Source of the DNA: Rickettsia endosymbiont of Culicoides impunctatus
GTDB taxonomy: Bacteria > Pseudomonadota > Alphaproteobacteria > Rickettsiales > Rickettsiaceae
DNA: 64,000 bases
Direction of reading: 5' to 3'
Assembly: GCA_020410785.1 (NCBI GenBank)
Contig: CP084573.1
Location: 558,001-622,000 of the forward strand
In this document: in pieces, positions 33,501 through 42,553 of the stretch
Layout of the letters: each line of letters opens with the position of its first letter
Position numbering within the stretch: position 1 is the first letter of the stretch
The notes under the pieces: model-generated
What the model was told of the DNA's origin: nothing
Databases searched by the model: none
The model's input: the letters and a program-made list of their open reading frames with translations, nothing else
Translations under genes and position numbers: made by a program

Positions 33501-34702
33501 GGCTCAAAGAATAAATTATTAAATAATATCTTAGCAGCTTCAATGTTAGCTGGTTCTCCTGGTCTTAATACCCTAAATATGTCGATCAATGCTGATTCAT
33601 AATTTTGGTTTTTATCAGCAAATAAGGTATTTCTTATGTAAGGACCTGATTGCGTATTTATAGCAAGTACATCAACAGACAAAATTCCAAGAGTCATAAT
33701 AGAATCCAGCATATCTATTGTAATCATTTCACCAATGCCAGCTAGTACTTCACCATTATCCGGATTAATAAGATCCTGTGATAAATATTTGCCTACTAAA
33801 TACTCACGTTCTACCAAAATATTTTTTACTCCATCTTGAGCAAATTTCTTAGCCAGACGAGGGGTAATCTTTTGACCAGATGCAAGTATGATATTGCCAG
33901 TATCCGCATCTACTAAGTCATTAGATAGTCTATGAGCGGTTATAGACTCAGGTATAAACTTTGTTGCCCAACATCCATTCTTGGTAAAACAGGTTAATGT
34001 ATCATAGTAGAATTTTATAATTTCACTGGTAGACATTCCAATAGCTCTAAGAAGAGTAGTAGCATAAAGTTTTCTTTTCCTATCTATTCTAAAATACATA
34101 ACATCTTTAGCATCAAATTCAAAATCTAGCCATGATCCTCTATAAGGTATAACCCTAGCAGAATACAAAAACTTGCCTGAAGAGTGAACTTTGCCTTCAT
34201 CATGATAGAAGAATACACCAGGTGACCTATGCATCTGTGATACTACCACCCTTTCTGTACCATTAATAACAAAGGTACCATTTTTGGTCATTAGGGGTAT
34301 ATCCCCCATATAAACTTCTTGTTCTTTAATGCCTTTGATTTCTCTTGCTCCAGTATCTTCATCAATATCCCAAATACTTAATCGCAATGTGACTTTAAGG
34401 GGAGCAGCATAACTAAGACCTCTTTGGGTACACTCCTCAACATCATATTTAGGATTATCAAACTCATATTTAGCAAATTCTAAATAGGCAATATTAGAGG
34501 GATCATGAATCGGAAAGATTGAACTTAATACTGATTGTAGTCCTTTGTTTTCTCGCTCAAAGTCTCTAACTCCAAACTGTAAGAAACCTTTTTCATAAGA
34601 ATTTTTCTGAACCTCAATCAAATTTGGTATAGATGCTACCAAATTTATGTGACCAAAATTCTTTCTTATACGTTTACCAATTGATAAGGACTGCGTTGCC
34701 AT
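30596..34702 (-). CDS. rpoB: RNA polymerase beta subunit
   Basis: A 1368-residue beta subunit of RNA polymerase. Landmarks include [19 protein letters not shown] near residue 140, the rifampicin pocket [19 protein letters not shown] followed by [10 protein letters not shown], and [16 protein letters not shown] near 1100. Residues matching E. coli D516, H526 and S531 are the sensitive-type ones; N518 is replaced by T. GGGAGA precedes the start. A 12-bp perfect stem-loop lies 34 bases upstream of the start. The usual neighbour rplL is almost 1 kb away because of inserted repeat-rich DNA. Confidence 0.98.
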   Translation of the reverse strand: MATQSLSIGKRIRKNFGHINLVASIPNLIEVQKNSYEKGFLQFGVRDFERENKGLQSVLSSIFPIHDPSNIAYLEFAKYEFDNPKYDVEECTQRGLSYAAPLKVTLRLSIWDIDEDTGAREIKGIKEQEVYMGDIPLMTKNGTFVINGTERVVVSQMHRSPGVFFYHDEGKVHSSGKFLYSARVIPYRGSWLDFEFDAKDVMYFRIDRKRKLYATTLLRAIGMSTSEIIKFYYDTLTCFTKNGCWATKFIPESITAHRLSNDLVDADTGNIILASGQKITPRLAKKFAQDGVKNILVEREYLVGKYLSQDLINPDNGEVLAGIGEMITIDMLDSIMTLGILSVDVLAINTQSGPYIRNTLFADKNQNYESALIDIFRVLRPGEPANIEAAKILFNNLFFEPERYDLSEVGRIKMNSRLELNIPESTVILTIEDIKHILKVLVDIKDGKGSIDDIDHLGNRRVRSVGELIENQFRIGLVRMEKSVLERMSVVELDAVMPHDLVNSKVLVSVVKEFFSTSQLSQFMDQTNPLSEITHKRRLSALGPGGISRERAGFEVRDVHPTHYGRICPIETPEGQNIGLINSMATYARVNKHGFIETPYRKVVDGHVTDEVVYLSAIEEGKYKIAQANAATDQKGLLQEELINCRIDGGNFVMLTPAEIDYIDVTPMQVVSVAASLIPFLENDDANRALMGSNMQRQAVPLIRSDAPLVGTGIEGIVAQDSGVSVVALHDGIVEQVDSTRIVVRTKEQKTDGSPGVDIYNLLKFQRSNHNTCINQKPLINVGDYVVKGEVIADGPSTDNGEIALGRNVLVAFLPWSGYNFEDSILISERIVKDDVYTSIHIEEFEIIARDTRLGPEEITRDIPNVSDESLRHLDEVGIVYVGAEVKSGDILVGKVTPKSESPMTPEEKLLRAIFGEKASDVRDSSLRVPSGITGTVVEVRVFSRRGVEKDERAIAIEKQQIEKLSKDREDELRIIEHFVFMRLEKILTGQIVVSGPKTLKSGQLISDQTLNSLSKGQFWQLIVEDADVMNEIEQIKRHYDEKKDRLNKRFSSKVDKLQSGDDLPQGALKVVKVFIATKHKLQPGDKMAGRHGNKGVISRIMPEEDMPFLEDGTVVDIVLNPLGLPSRMNIGQILETHLGWAAVNLGKKISSMLDQVHNNKTDIEELKSFVSKVYGHNSTSKDIKKMSNEEIMAFCHNIDKGVYFATPVFDGAKVENVKEMLTMADQDPSGQTSLIDGRTGEYFDRTVTVGYKYFLKLHHLADDKIHARSIGPYSLVTQQPLGGKSHFGGQRFGEMECWGLQAYGAAYTLQEMLTVKSDDVVGRIKIYESIVRGDNNFESGIPESFNVMIKEFRSLCLNVKLEDTTTD

Positions 34703-34735
34703 ATAATCTCCCGATTCATTATCTATATCTTAACA

Positions 34736-34768
34736 CGAGTTACCAATATATATATAATTGGTAACTCG
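34736..34768 (-). promoter_or_regulatory. Stem-loop in the rpoB leader
   Basis: CGAGTTACCAAT (34736-34747) and ATTGGTAACTCG (34757-34768) form a 12-bp perfect stem with a 9-base AT loop. It ends 34 bases upstream of the rpoB start. No T run follows on the coding strand, so it is not a normal terminator. A related but weaker TTACCAAT stem lies upstream of rplK. It may affect rpoB expression or mRNA processing (inference). Confidence 0.5.
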
Positions 34769-34894
34769 GCTATAATCTTGAAAAAATAGACTTGTTACTG
34801 TGAACAAAGTTTTTGTCATGTTTTTGATAAAAATTATAGCTTTTAATAATTTTTTATTTTGAAACCAAGTAAAAAGCCACTTAAAGAACTTGAT

Positions 34895-35332
34895 TTAGAA
34901 GTAATGTATACTCGAATGATTTGAAGAATTGTAATATAAAAAAAAAAGGAAGTATGACATATACACATTAGGAACAAAAGCACCTGCATAATTTGTAGTT
35001 TTACGGAACCAATTCTTTAAATTATTCAAGCATAATCTCAAATTATTTTTATTTTCGCTAAACAGTGTGAATAAATTTTTTAATGTAAAAATATAGTGTG
35101 GATTACTAAAATGCACAAATCTGCTGCAAATCTTCACCTGATTCAGAATTTTGGATAAATAAATACAAAGTTCTCCCACGGCAAAAGAAATCTGCCTTAG
35201 AAGTTTAATAGCTTTTTGTTTATATTTTTGTAAAAAATGCAATAGCTTTTGTAGGCACAAAAATATATCTAGTACCATAACCCTCAAGCAAAATATAATA
35301 TCACACAACAAGTTCATTCCCATTATCAACAA
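34895..35332 (-). CDS. Doubtful hypothetical ORF in rplL-rpoB gap
   Basis: A 145-codon open frame of unrecognised product. The sequence is rich in Leu, Phe, Asn and Lys, with no domain motif, no clear signal peptide and no Shine-Dalgarno site. Its 3' end runs into a family B arm (34907-34931) and its 5' end lies beside family E repeat DNA, which suggests degraded or repeat-derived sequence. The gap would normally be short in this operon. It may be a real orphan, but a decayed insertion is more likely. Confidence 0.2.
   Translation of the reverse strand: MLIMGMNLLCDIIFCLRVMVLDIFLCLQKLLHFLQKYKQKAIKLLRQISFAVGELCIYLSKILNQVKICSRFVHFSNPHYIFTLKNLFTLFSENKNNLRLCLNNLKNWFRKTTNYAGAFVPNVYMSYFLFFLYYNSSNHSSIHYF
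34907..34931. repeat. Single family B arm
   Basis: GTATACTCGAATGATTTGAA followed by GAATTG matches the left arm at 22127 and 24185. No right partner arm is obvious within the next few hundred bases. Confidence 0.5.
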
Positions 35333-35435
35333 TACAAACCTAGATTTAGTACTAAAAACGCTTTCACCAAATATATCATATAGATATCTAAATCCTGTGA
35401 TCCGTATATACTCTTCTGCTTTAAAGAAAAACTAC

Positions 35436-35540
35436 TATATTCAATTGATGAGAAACTGGTGACGTCGTTACTCGTCGCTCGTCTATTACATATAGGCTTC
35501 GCTCCATCATTCCTGCTACCCAATTCTCCTGAATTGATAT
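35436..35540 (-). repeat. Family E repeat, copy 2
   Basis: Read on the minus strand this runs from TCAGGAGAATTGGGTAGCAG to TTTCTCATCAATTGAATATA, matching 25954-26056 over about 103 bases with scattered differences. A short open frame over it (35326-35550, minus) is repeat-derived and not called a gene. Confidence 0.65.
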
Positions 35541-35561
35541 AACAAATCAAGCTGGATTATT

Positions 35562-35633
35562 CATGTATACTCTTATGCTTTGAAGAACTAGCACAAATAC
35601 TTGCGAAAGCAATTCTTCAAAGCATAAGAACAC
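35562..35633. repeat. Family B-like palindrome, variant arms
   Basis: GTATACTCTTATGCTTTGAA on the left and TTCTTCAAAGCATAAGAAC on the right are inverted copies separated by about 25 bases. The arm type (TATGCTTTGAAGA) also occurs inside the element at 22127-22364. It lies just downstream of rplL on the minus strand and could act as a terminator, but lacks a T run. Confidence 0.5.
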
Positions 35634-35690
35634 AACCGAAACCAATTGAATTAAGCTATAATTTTCATAAAATAATTGATATTATGTAAA

Positions 35691-36059
35691 TTATTTTAAT
35701 TCAACTTTTGCTCCAGCTGCTTCTAATTTTGCTTTAAAGCTTTCAGCTTCTTCTTTATTTATACCGGACTTAATCGTTTTTGGGGCAGCATCAACTAACT
35801 CTTTAGCTTCTTTTAAGCCAAGACCGGTAAGTTCTCTAGTTACTTTAATGACTTCTATTTTTTTATCACCACTACTAACTAAAACAACTTCAAAGGCTGT
35901 CTTTTCAGCTACTACTTCTGATGCTGCAGGAGCTGCAGCTACTGCTACAGGAGCTGCAGCTGTTACACCCCACTTTTCTTCTAGCATTTTTGAAAGCTCT
36001 GCTGCTTGAATTACTGTAAGAGTTGATAATTGATCTACGATTTTTACTAGGTCTGTCAT
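35691..36059 (-). CDS. rplL: Ribosomal protein L7/L12
   Basis: A 122-residue stalk protein that recruits translation GTPases. The N-terminal dimerisation helices ([20 protein letters not shown]) are followed by an Ala-rich hinge (about residues 35-50) and the C-terminal domain with [20 protein letters not shown] and [16 protein letters not shown]. The start has AAGGAAG upstream. It follows rplJ by 32 bp on the same strand. Confidence 0.98.
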   Translation of the reverse strand: MTDLVKIVDQLSTLTVIQAAELSKMLEEKWGVTAAAPVAVAAAPAASEVVAEKTAFEVVLVSSGDKKIEVIKVTRELTGLGLKEAKELVDAAPKTIKSGINKEEAESFKAKLEAAGAKVELK

Positions 36060-36091
36060 AATTTTCTTCCTTTTAAAACTTTTTTATTAAA

Positions 36092-36601
36092 TTAACTTTT
36101 ATTTGCATAAGCTTGCAAAACTCTAGCAAGTCCAGATGCAGGAGCTTGTATAACTCCAGCAATTTTAGTTGCAGGAGCCTGTAGAACCCCAATAATTTTA
36201 CCTCTAAGCTCGTCTAATGAAGGCAATTTTGCCAGTTGTTGTACAGAATTGACATCTAATACTTGATTATTTACTAAACCACCAACTATTTTCAAACATT
36301 CATTAGCTTTTGCAAATTCTACGATAAGTTTTGCAGCTTCAACAAGGTCTTCAGAATATGCTAACGCTGTAGGACCAGCAAACAAATGTGTAATATTATC
36401 AATACCAGCCTTATTGGCTGCTATTTTTGATAAAGTATTTTTAACTACTTTGAATCCCACATTTTTTGCTTTAAGAGACCTACGTAGCGTAGTCACTTGA
36501 CTAACAGTAAGTCCATGATAATGAGTAATTATCACGGAGTTTGACCGCTTATACACTTCTTCAAGTTCTACGACAAACTCATGTTTCTCTGATCTTAACA
36601 C
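36092..36601 (-). CDS. rplJ: Ribosomal protein L10
   Basis: A 169-residue stalk base protein that anchors L7/L12 dimers to 23S rRNA. The N-terminal domain holds [20 protein letters not shown] and [11 protein letters not shown]. The C-terminal Ala-rich helix that binds L12 ends at the stop. The start codon is GTG, supported by AGGGAGAG just upstream. It sits 21 bp after rplA, in the L11-L1-L10-L12 operon; in other bacteria L10-L12 represses this operon by binding its leader, but no leader structure was resolved here. Confidence 0.97.
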   Translation of the reverse strand: MLRSEKHEFVVELEEVYKRSNSVIITHYHGLTVSQVTTLRRSLKAKNVGFKVVKNTLSKIAANKAGIDNITHLFAGPTALAYSEDLVEAAKLIVEFAKANECLKIVGGLVNNQVLDVNSVQQLAKLPSLDELRGKIIGVLQAPATKIAGVIQAPASGLARVLQAYANKS

Positions 36602-36622
36602 CTTAACTCTCCCTGTCGTGTT

Positions 36623-37351
36623 TTACGATATAGTTGCTAAATCTATTTTTACTGATGGTCCCATAGTAGAAGATAGATATATTGCTTTTAAATAATTTCC
36701 TTTAGCACCTGAAGGCTTTGCTTTAACTACAGCAGATATCAAAGTTGATACATTATTTAGTAAATCTTGTTTGGAAAATGATAATTTACCAACTCCAACA
36801 TGAATAATACCAGCCTTTTCAACTCTATACTCTACTTGACCACTTTTGGCATTTTTAATTGCCGTTACGATATCCGTAGTTACCGTCCCAAGTTTTGGAT
36901 TAGGCATTAAGCCCTTTGGACCAAGAATTCTTGCCACTGAACCTATTACTGACATCATATTTGGCGTTGCAATACAAACATCAAAATTAATTTTTCCAGC
37001 TTTAATATCATCGATAATTTCTGTGGAACCAGCAATATCTGCTCCAGCTGCTTTAGCTTCTTCTATCTGTTCATCCTTGCAAATCACTGCAACTCTACTA
37101 ACTTTACCGGTACCAGCTGGCAACGCAACAACACCACGCACCATTTGATCCGAGTGTTTAGGATCTACTCCTAGTTTCATCACCACTTCCAAAGTAGAGT
37201 CAAATTTAGTATAGGATACAGACTTTAGTGCTTCTATTCCTTCTTCTAAAGTACGGTTGCTATCCAGCTCTATATTCTTTCTTGCTGCCTGTATCTTCTT
37301 ACCACCAGTTAACTTTCTATTATTCACAGCATCCTTTTTATCAACTATCAT
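36623..37351 (-). CDS. rplA: Ribosomal protein L1
   Basis: A 242-residue L1-stalk protein of the large subunit. Recognisable blocks are [39 protein letters not shown] followed by [11 protein letters not shown], and [16 protein letters not shown]. Length is close to the usual 230-240 residues. It starts 3 bp after the rplK stop, so the two are translationally close. L1 is both a structural protein and, in many bacteria, a repressor of the L11-L1 message. Confidence 0.97.
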   Translation of the reverse strand: MIVDKKDAVNNRKLTGGKKIQAARKNIELDSNRTLEEGIEALKSVSYTKFDSTLEVVMKLGVDPKHSDQMVRGVVALPAGTGKVSRVAVICKDEQIEEAKAAGADIAGSTEIIDDIKAGKINFDVCIATPNMMSVIGSVARILGPKGLMPNPKLGTVTTDIVTAIKNAKSGQVEYRVEKAGIIHVGVGKLSFSKQDLLNNVSTLISAVVKAKPSGAKGNYLKAIYLSSTMGPSVKIDLATIS

Positions 37352-37354
37352 ATA

Positions 37355-37789
37355 TTAATCTCCTACTACTTCAAGACCCATAGATTCAGCAGTACCACGA
37401 ATAATTTTAGCGGCAGCTATTAAATCATCAGCATTAAGATCCACCATCTTAATTTTGGCAATTTCCATACAATCTGACATGGTAATCTTACCAACAAATG
37501 CCTCTTTTTTAGTAGCACTAGAACCTTTAGGAATTTTAGCAAATTGTTTTAAATAATACGATGCCGGGGAAGTCTTAGTTACAAAAGTAAAACTATTATC
37601 TTCGTAAGCAGTAATTATAACTGGAATAGGCATCCCTGGTTCAACGTCTTGAGTAGCAGCATTAAATGCCTTACAAAACTCCATAATATTAAGCTTCTTT
37701 TGACCAAGGGTAGAACCAATAGGCGGGGCTGGGTTAGCCTTACCTGCTGGCACCGTTAACTTAATATAACACTTTATTTTTTTTGCCAT
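37355..37789 (-). CDS. rplK: Ribosomal protein L11
   Basis: A 144-residue protein of the GTPase-associated centre. It starts [20 protein letters not shown] and carries [19 protein letters not shown] and a C-terminal RNA-binding domain ending [10 protein letters not shown]. An in-frame ATG seven codons upstream (37810) exists, but ATG 37789 is chosen: it matches the family start and is preceded by AGGAT. It heads rplK-rplA-rplJ-rplL. The 400-bp gap on its 5' side, towards nusG, contains a MITE-like element and a palindrome, so it probably has its own promoter. Confidence 0.96.
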   Translation of the reverse strand: MAKKIKCYIKLTVPAGKANPAPPIGSTLGQKKLNIMEFCKAFNAATQDVEPGMPIPVIITAYEDNSFTFVTKTSPASYYLKQFAKIPKGSSATKKEAFVGKITMSDCMEIAKIKMVDLNADDLIAAAKIIRGTAESMGLEVVGD

Positions 37790-37818
37790 TATAATCCTAT
37801 CTTTATTCATTCAACACC

Positions 37819-37851
37819 AATTGGTAATTATTTAATAATAATTTACCAATT
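37819..37851 (-). promoter_or_regulatory. Stem-loop in the rplK leader
   Basis: AATTGGTAA (37819-37827) and TTACCAATT (37843-37851) are perfect 9-bp inverted repeats around an AT-rich loop. They end about 30 bases before the rplK start. The stem shares TTACCAAT with the rpoB leader hairpin at a similar distance. Function is unknown. Confidence 0.4.
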
Positions 37852-37859
37852 AGTCTATT

Positions 37860-38003
37860 AGACCTCTTGCAAAACTCTACTTCTGCTGGTAATTTGTACG
37901 TCAATGCGGTACTCGAATCCTCACGTACACTAGAGTACGCTGCGGTTCTCCGTTCCGCGTTTCCTCCAAATTCCTCAGCATAAGCGAGTTTTGCAAGAGG
38001 TCT
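37860..38003. repeat. Family D MITE-like element (144 bp)
   Basis: Perfect 18-bp terminal inverted repeats, AGACCTCTTGCAAAACTC at 37860-37877 and its complement at 37986-38003, enclose about 108 bp with no credible gene. The interior is less AT-rich than its surroundings (phrases such as GTACGCTGCGGTTCTCCG), suggesting a foreign origin. An open frame at 37901-38098 on the minus strand is part of it and is not called. Confidence 0.75.
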
Positions 38004-38100
38004 TTGTTTACCTTACACATGGCATTTAAAAGCCATAAGGAAAATAACTTAACGTCATGGCTCAGAACTACTTTAGTAGCTCCTTGCAATAACATCATAC

Positions 38101-38190
38101 GTCATTACGAGACCATGTAATGGTCGAAGCAATCCATTTCTAATCATTTCCCTAGATTGCTTCGTCGGCTTCACGCCTCCTCGCAATGAC
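38101..38190. repeat. Family A palindromic repeat
   Basis: It runs from GTCATTACGAGACCATGTAA to CGCCTCCTCGCAATGAC, with inner arms GAAGCAATCCATTTC and GATTGCTTCGTCGG. It ends 21 bp before the nusG stop. Bases 38050-38098 carry a degenerate second half-unit (CTACTTTAGTAGCTCCTTGC). Confidence 0.75.
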
Positions 38191-38211
38191 CATTAATCAC
38201 CACAAAGCAAA

Positions 38212-38742
38212 CTAACTATTTTTTCTAACTTGCGTAAAATTCAGTTCTATAGGAGTTGCTTTACCGAAAATAGATATAGACACACGCAACTTATTTTTGT
38301 CATAATCAATTTCTTCTATAACCCCTGTAAAAGTCTCAAACGGACCATCAGTAACAATTATTGCTTCACCAATTTCGTACAATTTTGAAGTTCTAGCATC
38401 TTTGGTTTCAGATTCAAGCTTGCTAAAAATATTTTGTACTTCTTTTTCACTAAGGGCTTGTGGAGTACTTTTACTACCTAAGAAACCTGTAACTTTAGTA
38501 ACACTTTTTACTAAATGCCAAGTATCATCGGTCATCTTCATTTTAATCAGAATATAACCAGGCATAAATTTCTTCTCAGTCTTAACGTTCTTACCACGCT
38601 TAACTTCAGGTACTTCAATAACCGGAACAACAATATCTTCAAAAGATTCTGACATACCTTGCTTAGCAATTTGATCAAGAATCATTTGCTTTACACGCTT
38701 TTCTGATCCCGATAATGTATGAATAACGTACCACTGCACCAC
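38212..38742 (-). CDS. nusG: Transcription termination/antitermination factor NusG
   Basis: A 176-residue NusG. The NGN domain begins WYVIHTLSGSEKRVKQMI and contains KKFMPGYILIKMKMTDDTWH and VTGFLGS. The C-terminal KOW domain reads EAIIVTDGPFETFTGVIEEI. It binds RNA polymerase and couples it to Rho or ribosomes. It lies 23 bp after secE, the usual pair. Confidence 0.98.
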   Translation of the reverse strand: MVQWYVIHTLSGSEKRVKQMILDQIAKQGMSESFEDIVVPVIEVPEVKRGKNVKTEKKFMPGYILIKMKMTDDTWHLVKSVTKVTGFLGSKSTPQALSEKEVQNIFSKLESETKDARTSKLYEIGEAIIVTDGPFETFTGVIEEIDYDKNKLRVSISIFGKATPIELNFTQVRKNS

Positions 38743-38765
38743 AATTTTCCTTAAACCTATTCTTT

Positions 38766-38966
38766 CTACTTCCCAATATTAAGTAAAACCTGCATTATGC
38801 TATGTATACCGTAGTCTAATACCAAACAAATTATACTAAAAATAAATACAGCTACTACCACTATAATAGTTGAAGTAATCAATTCCTTCTTACCGAGCCA
38901 AACAATTTTATAAACTTCTTGCTTTACTTGCTCATAAAATTTGTATACTCTATTTTCCTTTAACAT
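38766..38966 (-). CDS. secE: Preprotein translocase subunit SecE
   Basis: A 66-residue single-helix SecE of the SecYEG channel. The amphipathic helix [20 protein letters not shown] precedes one membrane helix ([20 protein letters not shown]). The open frame extends back to 39017, but that would overlap tRNA-Trp; ATG at 38966 ([10 protein letters not shown]) matches the usual start of rickettsial SecE, and ATG 38981 is the alternative. Neither has a strong ribosome site. It lies between tRNA-Trp and nusG as in other rickettsiae. Confidence 0.93.
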   Translation of the reverse strand: MLKENRVYKFYEQVKQEVYKIVWLGKKELITSTIIVVVAVFIFSIICLVLDYGIHSIMQVLLNIGK

Positions 38967-38987
38967 ATTATACGAACTCATTATATT

Positions 38988-39063
38988 TGGCAGGAGCGAC
39001 AGGAATTGAACCCGCAACCTTCGGTTTTGGAGACCGACGCTCTACCAATTGAGCTACACTCCT
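38988..39063 (-). tRNA. tRNA-Trp (anticodon CCA)
   Basis: On the minus strand the acceptor AGGAGTG pairs with CGCTCCT, followed by G and an encoded CCA. The D-arm reads GCTCAATTGGTAGAGC. The anticodon stem TCGGT/ACCGA holds the loop CTCCAAA with anticodon CCA. The T-arm GCGGG-TTCAATT-CCTGT is standard. It lies just upstream of secE. Confidence 0.97.
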
Positions 39064-39130
39064 ATCACATTTTCATTAAGAAAGCAAATTATTTCTTAAT
39101 GAATTATAATCACAGCAATTTTAAAATATA

Positions 39131-39319
39131 CGTCTATTAGCCAAACCACGCAAGTAGATCGAAGCAATCCATTTCTAACTATTTTCCTAGATTGCTTCGT
39201 CGACCTTACGGTCTCCTCGCAATGACGTTTGAGGATTACAACATCCCCCAGGCGTCATTGCGAGACCACGCAAGTAGGTCGTGGCAATCCATACTAGAGT
39301 AGTTCCTCGCTAATAGACG
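39131..39319. repeat. Two family A repeats with variant ends
   Basis: The copies lie at 39131-39226 and 39253-39319. The first starts CGTCTATTAGCC rather than GTCATTGCGAG, and the second ends CTCGCTAATAGACG; the two variants are inverse of each other, so an alternative end type exists. Inner arms are the usual GAAGCAATCCAT and GATTGCTTCG. They fill the 325-bp gap between tRNA-Trp and fusA. Confidence 0.7.
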
Positions 39320-39388
39320 ATGTATTGCTATAAATTATATAATATCACATCATATATGATCCACTAATACTTTATGTGAAAAATATTT

Positions 39389-41464
39389 TTATTTTTTACC
39401 CTTAATAGTCTCAGCTACATGTAACGGCACTTGCTCATAATGAGAGAAAACCATACTATACTGAGACCTACCTTGTGATAAAGAACGCAAAGTACTAATA
39501 TAGCCAAACATTTCAGCTAGAGGCACATTGGCAGTTATAACCTGTGCATTACCTCTTGGATCCATGCTTTGCATTTGTCCTCTACGACTATTTAGGTCAC
39601 CAATAATATCACCCATATATTCATTTGGAGTAATCACTTCCACTTTCATAATTGGTTCAAGTAACTTTGGATTACCTTTTGGCATACCTTCCCTAAAAGC
39701 AGCCTTAGTAGCTATCTCAAACGCTAATACACTTGAATCCACATCGTGGAAGGCTCCATCTATCAAAGTTGCTTTGAAATCAATCATTGGATAACCAGCA
39801 ACTACCCCTGTATCCTTAATATTATTTAGACCCTTTTCAACACCAGGAATAAATTCTTTTGGTATAGCTCCACCAACGATTTTGCTTTCAAAAAGAAATC
39901 CTTCCCCAGCTTCTTGAGGCTCAAATATTATTTTAACCCGGGCAAACTGCCCAGCTCCACCGGATTGTTTTTTATGTGTGTAATCAATCTCACAACGCTG
40001 AGTAATTGTCTCACGATAAGCTACTTGTGGAGCTCCAACATTAACCTCAACTTTAAACTCACGTTTCATACGATCAACCATGATCTCTAAATGCAGCTCG
40101 CCCATACCTTTAATAACAGTCTGACCGCTTTCTTGATCACTCGACACTCTAAAAGATGGATCCTCAGCAGCTAACCTAGACAATGCCATTCCCATTTTTT
40201 CTTGATCAGCAGTTGATTTTGGTTCTACAGCTAGTTCAATAACTGGCTCAGGGAATTCCATTCTCTCCAAAATAACCTGCTTATCCACACCACACAAAGT
40301 ATCACCAGTAGTTGTATTCTTAAGACCAGCCAAGGCAACAATATCTCCTGCCAAAGCTTCTTTAACATCTTCCCTTTCATTAGCATGCATCAGCAGCATT
40401 CTGCCTACTCGTTCTTTTTGGTTCTTTACCGTATTAATCACAGTAGCACCAGAACTAATCTTACCAGAGTAAATTCTAACAAATGTAAGAGATCCAACAA
40501 ATGGATCAGTCATTACTTTAAATGCTAAAGCAGCAAGAGGTTCAGACGTTGAGATTTTAAAGTCTTTTTCTTCTCCAGAATCAACCTCTATTCCCCTAAC
40601 GACTCCAATATCAACCGGTGAAGGTAGATAATCAACAACTGCATCTAGCAAGGGTTGCACACCTTTATTTTTAAAAGCACTACCACATAATACTGGGAAA
40701 AAAGCTCTATCGATTGTTCCTTTCCTTATTGCTGATTTAATTTCTTCTTCCGTAAACTCTTCAGCTGACAAATATTTTTCCATCAAATGATCGTCAATTT
40801 CAGCAACCATTTCAACAAGCAAAGCCCGACATTCTTCAGCTTTCTCTAGCAAATCACTAGGAATATCTTCGTATGCATATTCAGCACCAAGAGACTCATC
40901 CTTCCAAATTATTGCCTTCATCTTAACTAGGTCAATAACCCCTTTAAAATTTTCTTCAATACCAACTGGCAACTGAATTACTAAAGGTTTTGCCCCAAGG
41001 CGATCTTTGATCATTTCCACACATTGGTAAAAATTGGCACCCATTCTGTCCATCTTATTGACAAAACACATTCTAGGCACTCCATATTTATCAGCCTGTC
41101 TCCATACTATCTCTGATTGCGGCTCAACACCAGCCACCCCATCAAATACTGCTACCGCTCCATCAAGAACACGCAGAGATCTTTCTACTTCTATAGTAAA
41201 ATCTACGTGACCTGGTGTATCAATAATATTAATTCTCTTATTTTGCCAGTAACAGGTAGTAGCAGCAGAAGTAATGGTAATACCACGCTCTTGCTCTTGC
41301 TCCATCCAATCCATGGTAGCACCACCTTCATGGACTTCACCAATCTTATGTGATTTACCAGTATAGAAAAGAATACGCTCGGTTGTAGTAGTTTTACCAG
41401 CGTCAATATGAGCACAAATCCCAATATTACGAGTATTAGCAAGAGAGAATTCCGTAGTTGACAT
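39389..41464 (-). CDS. fusA: Elongation factor G
   Basis: A 691-residue translocase GTPase. The G-domain has [20 protein letters not shown], the switch segment with [30 protein letters not shown] and [10 protein letters not shown]. Domains II-V follow, ending in [20 protein letters not shown]. Length is normal. It follows rpsG by 18 bp in the str-type operon. The usual downstream tuf gene is absent; tRNA-Trp and secE follow instead, as in rickettsiae. Confidence 0.98.
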   Translation of the reverse strand: MSTTEFSLANTRNIGICAHIDAGKTTTTERILFYTGKSHKIGEVHEGGATMDWMEQEQERGITITSAATTCYWQNKRINIIDTPGHVDFTIEVERSLRVLDGAVAVFDGVAGVEPQSEIVWRQADKYGVPRMCFVNKMDRMGANFYQCVEMIKDRLGAKPLVIQLPVGIEENFKGVIDLVKMKAIIWKDESLGAEYAYEDIPSDLLEKAEECRALLVEMVAEIDDHLMEKYLSAEEFTEEEIKSAIRKGTIDRAFFPVLCGSAFKNKGVQPLLDAVVDYLPSPVDIGVVRGIEVDSGEEKDFKISTSEPLAALAFKVMTDPFVGSLTFVRIYSGKISSGATVINTVKNQKERVGRMLLMHANEREDVKEALAGDIVALAGLKNTTTGDTLCGVDKQVILERMEFPEPVIELAVEPKSTADQEKMGMALSRLAAEDPSFRVSSDQESGQTVIKGMGELHLEIMVDRMKREFKVEVNVGAPQVAYRETITQRCEIDYTHKKQSGGAGQFARVKIIFEPQEAGEGFLFESKIVGGAIPKEFIPGVEKGLNNIKDTGVVAGYPMIDFKATLIDGAFHDVDSSVLAFEIATKAAFREGMPKGNPKLLEPIMKVEVITPNEYMGDIIGDLNSRRGQMQSMDPRGNAQVITANVPLAEMFGYISTLRSLSQGRSQYSMVFSHYEQVPLHVAETIKGKK

Positions 41465-41482
41465 ATAACTTAATTACCTTGA

Positions 41483-41962
41483 TTACGATTTTTTAGGACT
41501 AAAATGAGCAAAAGCTTTGTTAGCTTCAGCCATTTTATGAGTGTCCTCTCTCTTTTTAATAGCAACTCCTCTACTATTTGACGCTTCAAATAATTCCTCT
41601 GCTAACTTGTCAATCATCATTTTTTCAGAACGTTTATTGGCTGCATTAATAATCCAACGTGATGCAAGTGCATACCCTCTTCTTTCATCGACAGGAGAAG
41701 GAACCTGATAATTTGCCCCCCCTACCCTTACTGACGTAACCTCAAGATATGGCTTAACATTATTCATCGCATTATTGAAAGTTTCATAAGGGTCTACCTT
41801 ATGCTTTTTCTCTATCTTACTAAAAGCAGAATATACTATTCTTTCAGCTAGAGCTTTCTTCCCTTCTTTCATAATATTATTAATGAACCTAGCAAGCAGA
41901 GGGCTATTATACTTCATATCAGGCAAGACAACCCTTCTCTCTGCGGCATGACGACGTGACAT
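41483..41962 (-). CDS. rpsG: Ribosomal protein S7
   Basis: A 159-residue small-subunit protein that nucleates the 30S head. It begins MSRRHAAERRVVLPD and holds the RFINNIMKEGKKALAERIVY and EVTSVRVGGANYQVPSPVD signatures. It lies 21 bp after rpsL and 18 bp before fusA. Length is typical. Confidence 0.98.
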   Translation of the reverse strand: MSRRHAAERRVVLPDMKYNSPLLARFINNIMKEGKKALAERIVYSAFSKIEKKHKVDPYETFNNAMNNVKPYLEVTSVRVGGANYQVPSPVDERRGYALASRWIINAANKRSEKMMIDKLAEELFEASNSRGVAIKKREDTHKMAEANKAFAHFSPKKS

Positions 41963-41983
41963 CTTATCTCTCTCTATTTCAAA

Positions 41984-42370
41984 TTATTTTTTTACAGCTT
42001 GCTGTTTCGCGGACGTACCATAACGTGAGCGTCCTTGTTTACGATTTTTTACACCCTGAGTATCATAAGCACCACGTACTATATGGTACTTAACACCTGG
42101 AAGATCAGGAACCCTTCCACCTCTTACCAATACTGTTGAGTGTTCTTGTAAATTATGTCCTTCACCAGGTATATAAGCATTGACATACTGCCCATTACTT
42201 AAGCGAACACGTGCCATCTTACGAATAGCAGAGTTAGGCTTCTTAGGAGTGACAGTTTTCACTATTACACAAACACCTTTCAAAAATGGATTGGAATCCA
42301 AAGCCGGGGATTTTGTTCTACGAACCTTCGACTTTCTTCCAAAACGTACTAATTGATTATTTGTTGGCAT
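41984..42370 (-). CDS. rpsL: Ribosomal protein S12
   Basis: A 128-residue decoding-centre protein. The frame opens at 42382 (MEYW), but ATG 42370 ([13 protein letters not shown]) is the family start and has GGAG upstream. [12 protein letters not shown] keeps the Lys linked to streptomycin sensitivity (E. coli K42 region). The second site, E. coli GGRVKDLPGV, reads [12 protein letters not shown] here, with Pro in place of that Lys. It is first in rpsL-rpsG-fusA. Confidence 0.97.
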   Translation of the reverse strand: MPTNNQLVRFGRKSKVRRTKSPALDSNPFLKGVCVIVKTVTPKKPNSAIRKMARVRLSNGQYVNAYIPGEGHNLQEHSTVLVRGGRVPDLPGVKYHIVRGAYDTQGVKNRKQGRSRYGTSAKQQAVKK

Positions 42371-42553
42371 CCAATACTCCAAAATTATTTCTTTTGACTC
42401 TTAGGCTCTTGCAATGATAAGAATATATAAGAATCCTTAAAGCTACGGAAAAACTATATAACCTACCACTTTCACTATTAAGAGGCAACAGGTGGAACTA
42501 TAGCTAATTTTTTTATAAAAGCAAAGAGTTTTTAACAAACCTCGCTATATTAG

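Noticed and set aside
34799-34830. TGTGAACAAAGTTTTTGTCA as a third family C end
   Set aside because: Only about ten bases match the element end, there is no partner end, and AT-rich chance matches are likely.
35326-35550. 74-codon minus-strand open frame
   Set aside because: It covers the family E repeat copy almost exactly and has no ribosome site or motif.
37901-38098. 65-codon minus-strand open frame near nusG
   Set aside because: It runs through the family D element and repeat debris; no supporting signal was seen.
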